A stretch of DNA of 64,000 nucleotides, from contig NZ_JAJCTD010000008.1 in NCBI RefSeq assembly GCF_020564565.1, forward strand, positions 33,861 to 97,860. The letters are read 5' to 3'. Made by a program: the position numbers and the translations under genes. The notes under the pieces were generated by a model that was given only the letters and a program-made list of their open reading frames with translations, was not told where the DNA came from and made no database searches. How positions within the stretch are numbered: position 1 is the stretch's first letter; every line of letters starts with the position of its first letter. This document shows positions 27,481 through 37,015 of the stretch, piece after piece. The DNA is from Rhodobacter sp. Har01 (lineage in GTDB: Bacteria > Pseudomonadota > Alphaproteobacteria > Rhodobacterales > Rhodobacteraceae).

Positions 27481-27861
27481 ATGGCCGAAGTCACGGCATT
27501 GCGGGTGCGCGAACGGGTGCGCCAGGACGGCGAAGCGATTGCGGTGATCTACCGTAACCTTGGCACGGCGGCGGCCGAGCAGATGGTGGCGCGGGCGCTG
27601 GGCGAACTGGCGCTGGCGATGGCCGGCATTGCGGCGCAGGTGAAGGGCCACCAGTTGGCCGACCTGGCGCGGCAGCTGAAGAAGTTGCAGCGGATGGCGG
27701 AAAACCTGGGGATGGTCAGCCTGGGCGTGGTGGCCTCGGATGCGCGCGCCTGTCTTGAGCGCTGCGATTCGACCGCCTTCGCCGCAGTCTGGGCGCGGCT
27801 CTTGCGGGTGGCCGAGCGGTCGCTGGCCGCCGACCACGGCTTTGCCGATCTGTCAGGCTAG
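27481..27861 (+). CDS. Helical Hpt-like protein lacking the phospho-histidine
   Basis: A 126-residue all-helical protein. Its second half (about 60-120) follows the pattern of an Hpt phosphotransfer domain: the HxLKGxxxNLG motif is replaced by KKLQRMAENLG, then an L-E-rich helix with the usual spacing. The histidine position is Lys and the KG is QR, so it cannot act as a normal phosphotransfer protein. It could be a decoy or scaffold for a response regulator, or simply an unrelated helical bundle. The start at 27481 follows AAGGGG; a GTG at 27448 is in frame but less likely. Transcribed divergently from carbonic anhydrase. Confidence 0.5.
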   Translation: MAEVTALRVRERVRQDGEAIAVIYRNLGTAAAEQMVARALGELALAMAGIAAQVKGHQLADLARQLKKLQRMAENLGMVSLGVVASDARACLERCDSTAFAAVWARLLRVAERSLAADHGFADLSG

Positions 27862-27925
27862 GGCTTGCGGGCGGGACGCGCTGCGCTAGGGTCGGCCGGG
27901 TGATTTCCCAGCCGGACCCAGCGCC

Positions 27926-29311
27926 ATGACCCCTGCCTTTGCCGACGCCGATGCCAACTCGCTGCCGTTCCATGTTGTCCCCTCGGACGGGCTTGACGGC
28001 TTTCTTGCCGGCGCCGGTGCGGCCCATGCCGGCTGGCTGAAGGCGACCGGGTTCGAGGCCGCGCTGGGCGAGGTGCGGCTGTTGCCCGGGGCCGAAGGGC
28101 TTGCCGGCGCGGTGGCCGGGTTCGGCACCGACAAGGCGCGGGCGCGGATGCGCTTTGGCCTGGCCAAGGCGGTGGCCGGGCTGCCGGGGGGCTGCTGGCA
28201 TCTGGAGGGCGCGCTGACCGTGGCGCAGGCGACCGAGGCGGCGCTGGCCTGGCTGCTGTCGGGTTACCGCTTCGAGCGCTATCGCCCGGGCCGCAAGGCG
28301 CCCGATCTGCCGCGGCTGAAGGCGCCCGCGGGCGTGGACGCGGCGCGGGTGCAGGCCATGGCCGAGGGCGAGTTCCTGACCCGCGACCTGATCAACACCC
28401 CCGCGCAGGACATGGGGCCGGATGAGCTGGAGGCTGCCGCGCTGGCGCTGGCCGCCCGGTTCGGCGCCGAGGCGCGGGTGATCCGGGGCGATGACCTGCT
28501 GGCGCAGAACTTTCCGATGATCCATGCCGTCGGCCGCGCCAGCCCGCGCGCGCCCCGGCTGATCGACCTGCGCTGGGGCAGCGCCGGCCCGCGGCTGACG
28601 CTGGTCGGCAAGGGGGTGTGCTTTGACACCGGGGGGCTGAACATCAAGCCCAGCACGGGCATGGGCCTGATGAAAAAGGACATGGGTGGCGCTGCCACCG
28701 TGCTGGGCCTGGCGCAGATGATCATGGCGCTGGACCTGCCCTTGCGGCTGCGGGTGCTGGTCCCGGCGGTGGAAAACGTCATCGCCGGCAATGCGCAAAA
28801 GCCGAAGGACATCCTGACCAGCCGCAAGGGCCTGACGGTCGAGGTCAACGACACCGATGCCGAGGGCCGGCTGGTGCTGGGCGACGCGCTGGCCTATGCC
28901 GGCGACGAGCCGACCGATGTGCTGATCAGCATGGCCACGCTGACCGGCGCCGCGCGGGTGGCGGTCGGCCCCGACCTTGCCCCCTATTGGGCCGAAGAGG
29001 GCGGCCTGGCGCAAGCGCTTGAGGCCGGCGCCGTAGCCGGGTTCGATCCGGTCTGGCGGATGCCCTTCCACGCCCCCTATGAGCCGGTGATCGAGCCGGG
29101 TATCGCCGATCTGGACAACGCTCCCGGCTTCGGCTTCGCCGGCAGCATCACCGCTGCGCTGTTCTTGCGCCGCTTTGCCGACCACCCGCGCTACCTGCAC
29201 TTCGACATCTACGGCCACACGCCGACCGACGCCCCCGCCCGGCCGAAGGGTGGCGTAGGCCAGGGCGCGCGGGCGATCCTGAACGCCCTGCCGCAGATGC
29301 TGGGCCTGTGA
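27926..29311 (+). CDS. M17 family leucyl aminopeptidase
   Basis: A 461-residue cytosolic metallo-aminopeptidase releasing N-terminal amino acids. The two-metal centre is complete: Lys229 and Asp234 in VGKGVCFDTGG, Lys241, Asp252 in MKKDMGG, and Asp311, Glu313, Arg315 in NDTDAEGR, with the same spacings as E. coli PepA. It is shorter than PepA in the N-terminal domain, as in the PepB-like subgroup of alphaproteobacteria. The stop overlaps the next gene (TGATG), a cell-wall C40 peptidase. Confidence 0.94.
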   Translation: MTPAFADADANSLPFHVVPSDGLDGFLAGAGAAHAGWLKATGFEAALGEVRLLPGAEGLAGAVAGFGTDKARARMRFGLAKAVAGLPGGCWHLEGALTVAQATEAALAWLLSGYRFERYRPGRKAPDLPRLKAPAGVDAARVQAMAEGEFLTRDLINTPAQDMGPDELEAAALALAARFGAEARVIRGDDLLAQNFPMIHAVGRASPRAPRLIDLRWGSAGPRLTLVGKGVCFDTGGLNIKPSTGMGLMKKDMGGAATVLGLAQMIMALDLPLRLRVLVPAVENVIAGNAQKPKDILTSRKGLTVEVNDTDAEGRLVLGDALAYAGDEPTDVLISMATLTGAARVAVGPDLAPYWAEEGGLAQALEAGAVAGFDPVWRMPFHAPYEPVIEPGIADLDNAPGFGFAGSITAALFLRRFADHPRYLHFDIYGHTPTDAPARPKGGVGQGARAILNALPQMLGL

Positions 29312-30123
29312 TGGACCGCCGGCTGACCCCGTTTTCCGGCCGCAAGGCCCTGCCCGTGCTGCAAGGCCAGGTGCAGGCCGAGTTCACCACGGGCGAACCC
29401 GCCCGCATCGCCACGCCTCTGGCGCCCTTGCTCGCCAACCCCGGCGGCGCCATCGACCGCACGCTGATCTGCGGCGATGCGGTGACGGTGATCGACCGGC
29501 GGGATGACCACGCCTTCCTGCAGGCCGCAAAGGACGGCTATTGCGGCTGGGTTGCGGAAGCCGACCTCGGCCCTTGGGCAAAGACCACGCACCGCGTCAC
29601 CACCCCCGCCACCCACGCCTACCCCGAGCCGCGCGTGCAGGCCCGACCGGCAACGCCGCTGTACCTGAACGCCCGGGTGCTGGTCCTGTCCGACACTGGC
29701 AAATGGGCCGAAACGCCGCTGGGCTTCGTCCCCTCCAGCCACATCGCCCCGGAACACGAACCCGCCTCCGACCCGGTCGCCGTGGCGGAAACCCTGCTGC
29801 ACGCGCCCTACCTCTGGGGCGGCAACTCGGTGACCGGGGTCGATTGCTCGGGCCTGGTGCAACTGGCGTTCCACGCCGCCGGCCGCCCCTGCCCCGCCGA
29901 CAGCGACCTGCAACGCAGCATCGGCCACGACATCCCCGAAGGCGCGCCGATGCAGCGCGGCGACCTGATCTTCTGGAAAGGCCACGTCGCCCTGCTGACC
30001 GCCCCCGACCGCATCTTCCACGCCACCGGCCACAAGATGCGCGTCACATACGAACCCCTCGCCGACGCCATCACCCGCATCGCCGCCGAAGGCACGCCGG
30101 TCCTCGCCCGCCGCCGCCCATGA
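29311..30123 (+). CDS. NlpC/P60 (C40) endopeptidase with SH3-like repeats
   Basis: A 270-residue protein with two N-terminal bacterial SH3-like segments (about 15-85 and 95-150) and a C-terminal NlpC/P60 domain. The catalytic triad is Cys179 in GVDCSGLVQ, His225 in GHVALL and His237 in FHATGH. Such enzymes cleave between D-glutamate and diaminopimelate in wall peptides or process imported muropeptides (YkfC-like). There is no signal peptide, and coupling with a cytosolic aminopeptidase supports peptide recycling. The ATG overlaps the preceding stop; an in-frame GTG at 29308 is an alternative. Confidence 0.9.
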   Translation: MDRRLTPFSGRKALPVLQGQVQAEFTTGEPARIATPLAPLLANPGGAIDRTLICGDAVTVIDRRDDHAFLQAAKDGYCGWVAEADLGPWAKTTHRVTTPATHAYPEPRVQARPATPLYLNARVLVLSDTGKWAETPLGFVPSSHIAPEHEPASDPVAVAETLLHAPYLWGGNSVTGVDCSGLVQLAFHAAGRPCPADSDLQRSIGHDIPEGAPMQRGDLIFWKGHVALLTAPDRIFHATGHKMRVTYEPLADAITRIAAEGTPVLARRRP

Positions 30124-30153
30124 TTTGCCCTTTTCGAAATACTCTCGGGGGGT

Positions 30154-30175
30154 GTGGGGGGCGAAGCGCCCCCAC
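30154..30175. repeat. GC-rich hairpin between convergent genes
   Basis: GTGGGGG/CCCCCAC pairs as a 7-bp outer stem with an inner GC/GC continuation around a GAA loop, preceded by GAAATACTCTCGGGG. From memory, a sequence of this type recurs between genes in Rhodobacteraceae genomes, so it may be a dispersed bidirectional terminator-like repeat. It sits between the convergent C40 peptidase and DUF2794 genes. Confidence 0.5.
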
Positions 30176-30187
30176 GCAGGCCAGCCG

Positions 30188-30532
30188 TCAGACGGGACGG
30201 ATCAGCTTCTTCTCCAGCACCTTCAGCACCGCCGCCAGATCATGCCCGCGGCGCAGGATATGCCCGGCATCACTGACCACGGCATAGATGCCCTGCTTTG
30301 CCCGCAGCCTGGGACGCTTTTCGATGCGATACAGGGGATGCTCGGCGGTGCGGCGAAACACGGCGAAAACCGCCGCCTCGCGACCATGCGAGATGCCGTA
30401 GTCACGCCATTCGCCGGCGGCCACCATCTGGCCATAAAGCCGCAGGATCACCGAAAGCTCTCGCCGGTCAAAGGCCACCTGGTCTTCCAGGTGCTGGCCC
30501 AGCGGAAAGGGAACGGGGGCTTCCATGTTCAT
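30188..30532 (-). CDS. DUF2794 family protein
   Basis: A 114-residue protein matching DUF2794: FDRRELSVILRLYGQMVAAGEWRDYGI, FRRTAEHPLYRIEKRP and ILRRGHDL are the conserved blocks. The family is restricted to alphaproteobacteria and has no known function. The ATG at 30532 is taken; a second ATG two codons later and a TTG upstream are possible starts. It is 47 bp downstream of the asparaginase gene and probably cotranscribed. Confidence 0.85.
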   Translation of the reverse strand: MNMEAPVPFPLGQHLEDQVAFDRRELSVILRLYGQMVAAGEWRDYGISHGREAAVFAVFRRTAEHPLYRIEKRPRLRAKQGIYAVVSDAGHILRRGHDLAAVLKVLEKKLIRPV

Positions 30533-30579
30533 GGGGGCCAAGCCTGCCCGGCTTTGCCCGGCAAATCAAGCGCGCGCTG

Positions 30580-31584
30580 TCAGCCGAAGCCGGGTGCGAC
30601 GCGGACCTCTCCGGTGACGATCCCGCGGCAGTTCTTCGGCTGCGGGTTCAACCGCTTGCGGGCATCGGGGTGGTTCGGGTCCAGCACCCCCAGCCGCACC
30701 AGCAGCGCCGCAATCGCCGCCTCGGAGGCGCGGGAATTGCCGTCCACCACCTTGAGCGCGACGCCCAGGCCACGGTCGGGCAGGATCGCCACGAACACCG
30801 CCTCGGCGCCGGTCTTGATCGCCACGCGGCCGCCCATGGCCCGCATCAACTCGGTGCAGGCCCGGCCTTCGCCGGCCACCAGTTCCGGCCACAGCGCCAT
30901 CGACCGGGCCAGCCGGTGCATCGCATCCTCGCGCGCACCGTGGCCTTCACGCGCCACCGCGAATTTCGCCATGCCACGGGCCAGGGCTTCCAGCGTCATC
31001 GCGAAATTCGGCGCCGAGCAGCCGTCGACGCCCCAGCCGGCGATGGGCTCTTCCGTCACCTCTTCGGTGGCGGCACGGATGGCGCGCTGCAGCGGGTGGT
31101 CGATCTCGACATACTCCGGCCCCGCCTTCAGGTGCCGGGTCACGGTCAGGAAACCGGAATGCTTGCCCGAGCAGTTGTTGTGCAGCTGGCAGGGCGCCTG
31201 ATGCGCGCGGATCAGACGGTCGCGCTCGGCGTGGTCCAGGGGTTCGTGCGGGCCGCAGCGCAGGTCGGCCTCGGACAGGCCCAGGTCTGCCAGCCAGCGG
31301 CCGGCCATTTCCACATGCAGATGCGCGCCCTGATGGCTGGCGCAGGACAGCGCCAGATGCGCGTCCGACAGCCCCGCCGCGGCGGCCGCACCGGTTTCCA
31401 GCAAGGGCAGCGCCTGGATCATCTTGCAGGATGATCTCGGGAAGATCACCGCCGCCGGGTTGCCCCAGGCCTGGACGATGCCGCGCGCGTCGCAGATGAC
31501 CGCATGGCCCAGATGCGTGCTTTCCAACAGCCCGCCGCGCCAGACCTCGGCCATCGGCACCGCGCCGTCATCCACCCTTGCCAT
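30580..31584 (-). CDS. Asparaginase, Rhizobium etli ReAV type
   Basis: A 334-residue class 3 asparaginase hydrolysing L-asparagine to aspartate and ammonia; unrelated to the classical E. coli types. Conserved features are the Ser51/Lys54 tandem in RSSCKM, Ser83 in CASHQG, and the metal-binding Cys138, Lys141 and Cys189 in NNCSGKHSGFL and VDGCSAPN. No signal peptide, so cytoplasmic. Downstream lies DUF2794. Confidence 0.92.
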   Translation of the reverse strand: MARVDDGAVPMAEVWRGGLLESTHLGHAVICDARGIVQAWGNPAAVIFPRSSCKMIQALPLLETGAAAAAGLSDAHLALSCASHQGAHLHVEMAGRWLADLGLSEADLRCGPHEPLDHAERDRLIRAHQAPCQLHNNCSGKHSGFLTVTRHLKAGPEYVEIDHPLQRAIRAATEEVTEEPIAGWGVDGCSAPNFAMTLEALARGMAKFAVAREGHGAREDAMHRLARSMALWPELVAGEGRACTELMRAMGGRVAIKTGAEAVFVAILPDRGLGVALKVVDGNSRASEAAIAALLVRLGVLDPNHPDARKRLNPQPKNCRGIVTGEVRVAPGFG

Positions 31585-31758
31585 CCTGCCCCTCCGTCAC
31601 AGATGTGCGATCTTCTGCCCAAGGGTCTTTCGCCCTATGGCCTTTTTCAGTAAAGCTGGAGTATCGGGTTCAGGACGCTTCTGCCAGCAGGAACAAGGCC
31701 AAAGGCCGGGGCCACGCAGGGGCACAGAGGCAAAGACAGCTTGGAGGCTGCGTCAGAC

Positions 31759-32280
31759 ATGACATCCGCCCTTCGCCGCGCGCTTGGCGCCGCAGCAATC
31801 ACCTTGGCGATGGCCGGCGTCGCTGCCGCCCAGGAATCGACCAACCGGGTGGCGACGATCACCGACTGGAACGTCTTCGTCGAGGAAAGCCCCAAGGAAT
31901 GCTGGGGCGTGTCCAAGCCGAAGGAAACGGTGAACACCCGCGACGGGGCGCCGGTCAGCGTGCGCCGCGGCGACATTCTGCTGTTCGTGACCTTCCGCCC
32001 CGGCAAGCCGGGCGAGATCAGTTTCACCGGCGGCTATCCGTTCGCCGGCGGTTCGACCGTCAAGGTCGATGTCGGCGGCAGCGTGTTCGAGCTGTTCACC
32101 GATGGCGAATGGGCCTGGCCGGGCAGCGCCGAGGATGATGCGGCCCTGCTCAAGGCGCTCAAGGCGGGCAGCGATGCGGTGATTTCCGCGCAGTCGGGCA
32201 AGGGCACGCAGACCAGGGATACCTTCTCCTTGCGCGGCTTCACCGCCGCGATGGAAGACGCCGGCGCGCGCTGCAAGTAG
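31759..32280 (+). CDS. IalB-like exported protein
   Basis: A 173-residue periplasmic protein with a signal peptide (about 1-25, ending AAAQE) and a beta-rich body carrying [10 protein letters not shown], an RGDILLFV strand and the ending [17 protein letters not shown]. This layout fits the invasion-associated locus B family, widespread in non-pathogenic alphaproteobacteria with unclear function. The start at 31759 follows GGAGG by 11 bases. A strong intrinsic terminator lies 22 bases after the stop, so it is monocistronic. Confidence 0.72.
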   Translation: MTSALRRALGAAAITLAMAGVAAAQESTNRVATITDWNVFVEESPKECWGVSKPKETVNTRDGAPVSVRRGDILLFVTFRPGKPGEISFTGGYPFAGGSTVKVDVGGSVFELFTDGEWAWPGSAEDDAALLKALKAGSDAVISAQSGKGTQTRDTFSLRGFTAAMEDAGARCK

Positions 32281-32302
32281 GCCGCACCCGCAAGGCAGAC
32301 CG

Positions 32303-32335
32303 GCGCCCCGGCCCCCCCGGGGCGCTTTCGTTTTT
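32303..32335 (+). terminator. Rho-independent terminator after the IalB-like gene
   Basis: A 9-bp stem (GCGCCCCGG at 32303-32311, CCGGGGCGC at 32317-32325) with a CCCCC loop, followed by TTTCGTTTTT (32326-32335). Textbook intrinsic terminator. Confidence 0.92.
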
Positions 32336-32383
32336 CCGCGCGGTGCCCTATATCCGGCACCTGCCCCCCCGCAAGGCCCCGAC

Positions 32384-33538
32384 ATGACCGCCCCGATCAC
32401 CCCGGACGTCCTGACCGTTCCCCGCAAGCTGCCCGAGGGCAGCCGGGTGAACCTGGTCGGCCTGACACGCGCGCAGTTGCGCGCGGCGCTGGTTGCCGCG
32501 GGCACGCCCGAGCGGCAGGCGAAGATGCGCGTGAGCCAGATCTGGCAATGGGTCTACACCTGGGGCGTGCGCGATTTCGCGGCGATGACGAACCTGGCCA
32601 AGGACTATCGCGCGCTGCTGGCGGACCGCTTCGAGATCGCGGTGCCGGAGGTGGTTTCGCGCCAGATCAGCGCCGATGGCACGCGGAAATATCTGGTCCG
32701 CATTGCCGGCGGGCATGAGGTGGAAACCGTCTACATCCCTGAAGAGGGGCGCGGCACGCTGTGCATCTCAAGCCAGGTCGGCTGCACGCTGACCTGTTCG
32801 TTCTGCCACACCGGCACGCAAAAGCTGGTGCGCAACCTGACCGCCGGCGAAATCGTCGGCCAGGTCATGCTGGCGCGCGACGATCTGGGCGAATGGCCGG
32901 AACCGGGCGAGGGCAGCACGGCGGGCCGGCTGATCTCGAACGTGGTGCTGATGGGCATGGGCGAGCCGCTGTACAACTTCGACGCCGTGCGCGATGCGAT
33001 GGGCGTGGTGATGGATGGCGAGGGCATCGCCCTGGGCCGCCGCCGGATCACCCTGTCCACCAGCGGCGTGGTGCCCGAAATCGCCCGCTGCGCGACCGAG
33101 ATCGGCTGCCAGCTTGCGATCAGCTTCCACGCCACCACGGATGAGGTGCGCGACCGCCTGGTTCCGATCAACAAGCGCTGGAACATCAAGACCCTGCTGG
33201 ACACCCTGCGCGACTATCCGCGGCTGTCGAACAGCGAGCGGATCACCTTCGAATATGTCATGCTCAAGGGCGTCAACGACAGCGACGCAGACGCGAAACG
33301 GCTGGTCAGGCTGATCGCCGGCATCCCGGCCAAGATCAACCTGATCCCGTTCAACGAATGGCCCGGCAGCCCTTACCAGCGGTCGGACTGGGAGCGGATC
33401 GAGGCCTTTGCCGACATCATCTACAAGGCCGGCTATGCCAGCCCGATCCGCACCCCGCGCGGCGAGGACATCATGGCTGCCTGCGGCCAGCTGAAATCGG
33501 CCACCGAGCGGGCGCGGAGAGACCGGGCCGGGCTTTAG
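32384..33538 (+). CDS. rlmN: 23S rRNA/tRNA adenine C2 methyltransferase RlmN
   Basis: A 384-residue radical-SAM enzyme that methylates A2503 of 23S rRNA and A37 of some tRNAs. The cluster motif is Cys134-x3-Cys138-x2-Cys141 ([12 protein letters not shown]). The methyl-carrying C-terminal cysteine is Cys367 in [11 protein letters not shown]. The conserved [15 protein letters not shown] block is present. Full length. The stop overlaps the convergent antiporter gene by 4 bp. Confidence 0.97.
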   Translation: MTAPITPDVLTVPRKLPEGSRVNLVGLTRAQLRAALVAAGTPERQAKMRVSQIWQWVYTWGVRDFAAMTNLAKDYRALLADRFEIAVPEVVSRQISADGTRKYLVRIAGGHEVETVYIPEEGRGTLCISSQVGCTLTCSFCHTGTQKLVRNLTAGEIVGQVMLARDDLGEWPEPGEGSTAGRLISNVVLMGMGEPLYNFDAVRDAMGVVMDGEGIALGRRRITLSTSGVVPEIARCATEIGCQLAISFHATTDEVRDRLVPINKRWNIKTLLDTLRDYPRLSNSERITFEYVMLKGVNDSDADAKRLVRLIAGIPAKINLIPFNEWPGSPYQRSDWERIEAFADIIYKAGYASPIRTPRGEDIMAACGQLKSATERARRDRAGL

Positions 33539-34752
33539 GCCGGCACCGGGCGGTTGGCCAGCCGGAACAGCAGCGGGTTCAGCAGGATCGACACCAGCGC
33601 GCCGGCGACCACCAGGTCGCGCGCCTGCGGCGGAACGATTGCCAGGTCGACGGCCATCACGATCAATATGAACGAGAATTCGCCAATCTGCGCCAGCGCG
33701 GCGGCGATGGTCAGCGCCACCGGACGGGTGTGGCTGAAGGCGCGCACGATGGCGAAGGCCGCCAGCGATTTCACCCCAAGGATGATCAGCACGGTCACCA
33801 TCACCGAGAACGGCTGCTCCCACAGGATCGAGGGGTTGAACAGCATTCCGACCGAGACGAAGAACAGCACGGCAAAGGCATCGCGGAAGGGCAGCATGTC
33901 CTTCATCGCCTGGGCCGAAAGCGTGCTGCCGGCCATCACCATGCCGGCAAAGAAGGCCCCCAGCGCGAAGGACACGCCGAAGATGCTGGAGGCCGCGAAG
34001 GCCACGCCCAGGCCGATGGCCAGGACCGCCAGGCGGAACAACTCGCGCTGGCCGGTGCCGGCGATGTATTCCAGCGACCAGGGGATGACCCGGCGCCCGA
34101 CCACCAGCATCACGGTCACGAAGGCCGCGACCTTGGCCACGGTGATCGCCACCGTGGCGCCGATGACGCCCAGGCCCAGCCGCGCCACCTCGGCCGTGTC
34201 GGCATCGACCGGCTGCGCGGTGCCGCCCAGAAGGCCCGCCAGCGGCGGGATCATCACCAGGGCCAGCACCATCACAAGGTCTTCGACGATCAGCCAGCCC
34301 ACCGCCATGCGGCCCTGCGGAGTCTCGACCAGGTTGTGTTCCTGCAGGGCCCGCAACAGCACCACGGTCGAGGCGACCGACAGCGCCAGGCCGAAGATCA
34401 CGCCGCCGCCGATGCCCCAGCCCAAGAGCCAGCCAAGGGCGGAGCCGGCGAGGGTGGCCACCGCGATCTGACCCAGCGCGCCGGGGATGGCGATGGTCTT
34501 CACCGCCAGCAACTCGGCCAGCGAGAAGTGCAGGCCGACGCCGAACATCAGCAGGATCACCCCCATCTCGGCCAGTTGCGCGGCGATGTCCTGATCGGCC
34601 ACGAAGCCCGGCGTGAAGGGGCCGATGATCACCCCGGCCGCCAGGTAGCCCGCGATCAGCGGCAGCCGCAGCCGATGCGCCGACATGCCAAGGACCAAGG
34701 CCATGACAAGGCCAACGGCCATGGTGGTGATCAGCGGCATGTCGTGGGTCAT
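33535..34752 (-). CDS. Kef/YbaL-type cation:proton antiporter lacking the RCK domain
   Basis: A 405-residue CPA2-family membrane protein with 11-13 hydrophobic spans; [26 protein letters not shown] and [11 protein letters not shown] are conserved blocks, the last containing the ion-binding acidic residues. YbaL and KefB normally carry a C-terminal TrkA-N nucleotide-binding domain; here the protein stops just after the last span ([14 protein letters not shown]). The ATG at 34752 follows AAAGGAGT. It may exchange K+ or Na+ for H+ without nucleotide control. Confidence 0.88.
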   Translation of the reverse strand: MTHDMPLITTMAVGLVMALVLGMSAHRLRLPLIAGYLAAGVIIGPFTPGFVADQDIAAQLAEMGVILLMFGVGLHFSLAELLAVKTIAIPGALGQIAVATLAGSALGWLLGWGIGGGVIFGLALSVASTVVLLRALQEHNLVETPQGRMAVGWLIVEDLVMVLALVMIPPLAGLLGGTAQPVDADTAEVARLGLGVIGATVAITVAKVAAFVTVMLVVGRRVIPWSLEYIAGTGQRELFRLAVLAIGLGVAFAASSIFGVSFALGAFFAGMVMAGSTLSAQAMKDMLPFRDAFAVLFFVSVGMLFNPSILWEQPFSVMVTVLIILGVKSLAAFAIVRAFSHTRPVALTIAAALAQIGEFSFILIVMAVDLAIVPPQARDLVVAGALVSILLNPLLFRLANRPVPA

Positions 34753-34878
34753 CGGCACTCCTTTGCGGGGCATGAGGCCCACCTATTCAGGCGGGCGCAA
34801 GGATCAAGGCCGTGCGGGGTCACGATTGCAGCGGGTTTGCTGCAGGATGTTTCAAAACCTGCGTCCGGCTGTTAGCAA

Positions 34879-36084
34879 ATGAGCATGGCCCTGCCCGTGA
34901 TCGACAATCTGACCGCCCGACGGCTGTTTCTGGACCGGCATGCGCTGGCCGAGGCGCCGGTCGGGCCGTCGTCGGGGGCGGCGCTGGGAGCGCTGATCGA
35001 CCGGATCGGCTTTGTCCAGGTCGACAGCATCAACACGGTCGAGCGGGCGCATCACATGATCCTGTGGTCACGCCGTCAAGGCTATCGGCCCGAGGCGCTG
35101 AAGCCGCTGCTGGAGCGTGACCGGGTGTTGTGGGAACACTGGACGCATGATGCCAGCGTGCTGCCGGTTTCGGTCTACGGGCACTGGAAGCACCGCTTCG
35201 CGCGTGACCGGGGGCGGCTGGTCGAGAGCTGGACCGGCTGGCAGCGCGAGGGGTTTCACGAAAAGTTCGACGCGGTGCTGAAGCAGGTCGCCGACGGCGG
35301 GCCGGTGTCGTCGTCCGAGGTGGGCGAGGGCGAGGCGCGGGGCAAGGGCGGGTGGTGGGACTGGCACCCGTCGAAGGCGGCGCTGGAATACCTGTGGCGG
35401 GTGGGCGAGCTGGCGGTGTGCCGGCGGGACGGGTTCCGCAAGGTCTATGACCTGACCGAGCGGGTGATTCCCGCAGCGGCGCGGGGGGCCGCGTATCACG
35501 AGGCCGAGACCGTGGACTGGGCCTGTTCCTCGGCGCTGGACCGGCTGGGGTTCGCGACCAGCGGCGAATTGGCGGCCTATTGGGGGCTGGTGGGGCCCGA
35601 GGCCGCAAAGGGCTGGGTCCGCGGGGCCGTGGCCGCGGGGCGGGTGGTCGAGGCCGAGGTCGGGGGCTGGACCGGCGCCCGGCGGCGCGTGGTGGTCTGG
35701 CCGGAGGTTCTGGACGAGGTGCCGCCCGAGCCGCCGGGCCGTCTGCGGGTGCTGTCGCCGTTTGATCCGGCGCTGCGCGACCGCGCCCGGGCCGAACACC
35801 TTTTCGGGTTTGTCTTCCGCATCGAGGTTTTCGTGCCGGAACCGAAGCGGCAGTTCGGATACTACGTGTTTCCGCTGCTGGAAGGCGACCGGCTGGTCGG
35901 CCGGCTGGATGCCAAGGCGCATCGCGACGGGGCGGCGCTGAAGGTGCGGGCGGTCTGGCCCGAGGCCGGGGTGCGGATGGGCACGGGGCGGCAGGCGCGG
36001 CTTGCGGCGGAACTGGACCGGCTGGCGCGGTTTGCCGGCTGCGACAGGGTTGACTGGCTGCCGGGCTGGGACCGAAGCGCCTGA
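34879..36084 (+). CDS. YcaQ/AlkZ-type DNA glycosylase (winged-helix family)
   Basis: A 401-residue protein of the HTH_42 superfamily. The catalytic QxD motif is visible at Gln47-Val48-Asp49 in GFVQVDSINTVERAHH, and the core WEHWTHDASVLP and LLSPFDP-like LRVLSPFDPAL blocks are conserved. E. coli YcaQ unhooks DNA interstrand crosslinks and removes alkylated purines; Streptomyces AlkZ protects against azinomycin. The second ATG (34885) is an alternative start. It is divergent from the antiporter gene with a 126-bp intergenic region. Confidence 0.87.
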   Translation: MSMALPVIDNLTARRLFLDRHALAEAPVGPSSGAALGALIDRIGFVQVDSINTVERAHHMILWSRRQGYRPEALKPLLERDRVLWEHWTHDASVLPVSVYGHWKHRFARDRGRLVESWTGWQREGFHEKFDAVLKQVADGGPVSSSEVGEGEARGKGGWWDWHPSKAALEYLWRVGELAVCRRDGFRKVYDLTERVIPAAARGAAYHEAETVDWACSSALDRLGFATSGELAAYWGLVGPEAAKGWVRGAVAAGRVVEAEVGGWTGARRRVVVWPEVLDEVPPEPPGRLRVLSPFDPALRDRARAEHLFGFVFRIEVFVPEPKRQFGYYVFPLLEGDRLVGRLDAKAHRDGAALKVRAVWPEAGVRMGTGRQARLAAELDRLARFAGCDRVDWLPGWDRSA

Positions 36085-36183
36085 CTGCTTGCGCCGGCCG
36101 CGTGAGGGATTGGCGAAGGCCCCCCGGTCTGTCTAGCATGGCAGAAGGTGGGGCGGAGCTGCGCCCGGGTCAGGGAGACGACA

Positions 36184-36975
36184 ATGACAGCCGCAAACGT
36201 GCTTGGCCAGCTGGCCGGGATGCTGGCCTCGGGCGGGGTCGAGGTGGTGGACTGCTCGGGCGTGCTGGGCCCCGAGACGCCGCTCTTGAAGCTGCCGCCG
36301 GATTTCGCCAAGGACACCCCGCCGATCCGGATTCACCGGATCAGCGAGTATGACAAGGACGGGCCGTTCTGGGCCTGGAACTGGCTGGAGCTGGGCGAGC
36401 ACAGCGGCACCCATTTCGACGCGCCGCACCACTGGATCACCGGCAAGGACTATGCCGACGGCTTTACCGACAGCCTGCCGGTGCAGCGGCTGGTGGCGCC
36501 GGTGAACGTGCTGGATTTTTCCAGAGAATGTGCGGCGGACCCGGACTTCCTGCTGACCATCGACCATGTGAGGGCCTGGGAGGCGCAGTACGGCGAGATC
36601 AAGGCCGGCGAATGGGTGGTGCTGCGCAGCGACTGGGATGCCCGTGCGCATGACGAAGGCCTGTTCCTGAATGCCAACGAGACCGGGCCGCACACGCCGG
36701 GGCCGACCGCGGAAGTGGTGCAATACCTGATCGACAAGGGCATCGTCGGTTGGGGCAGCCAGTGCATCGGCACCGATGCGGGGCAGGCCGGGGGGATGAC
36801 CCCGCCCTATCCGGCGCACAACCTCTTGCACAAGAACAACCGCTACGGGCTGGCCTCGCTGGCCAACCTGGACCGGCTGCCGGCGAAGGGGGCGATCCTG
36901 ATCGCGGCGCCGCTGAAGATCCGGAACGGCACCGGCTCTCCGATCCGGGCACTGGCGCTGGTGCCGCGAGGATAG
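36184..36975 (+). CDS. Cyclase/kynurenine-formamidase-like metal hydrolase
   Basis: A 263-residue protein of the cyclase family with the metal-binding signature HSGTHFDAPHH (73-83). Relatives include bacterial kynurenine formamidase and isatin hydrolase, which act on aromatic amides. The ATG at 36184 follows a GGGA motif. It is 40 bp upstream of an indolepyruvate-oxidoreductase-like pair; together they suggest aromatic or indolic acid catabolism, though this is inference. The larger size relative to KynB (about 210 aa) argues against a straightforward kynurenine role. Confidence 0.85.
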   Translation: MTAANVLGQLAGMLASGGVEVVDCSGVLGPETPLLKLPPDFAKDTPPIRIHRISEYDKDGPFWAWNWLELGEHSGTHFDAPHHWITGKDYADGFTDSLPVQRLVAPVNVLDFSRECAADPDFLLTIDHVRAWEAQYGEIKAGEWVVLRSDWDARAHDEGLFLNANETGPHTPGPTAEVVQYLIDKGIVGWGSQCIGTDAGQAGGMTPPYPAHNLLHKNNRYGLASLANLDRLPAKGAILIAAPLKIRNGTGSPIRALALVPRG

Positions 36976-37015
36976 CCGCGCCGCGCCGGCTGTCATTGCA
37001 CGGGGGGGATGAGCC

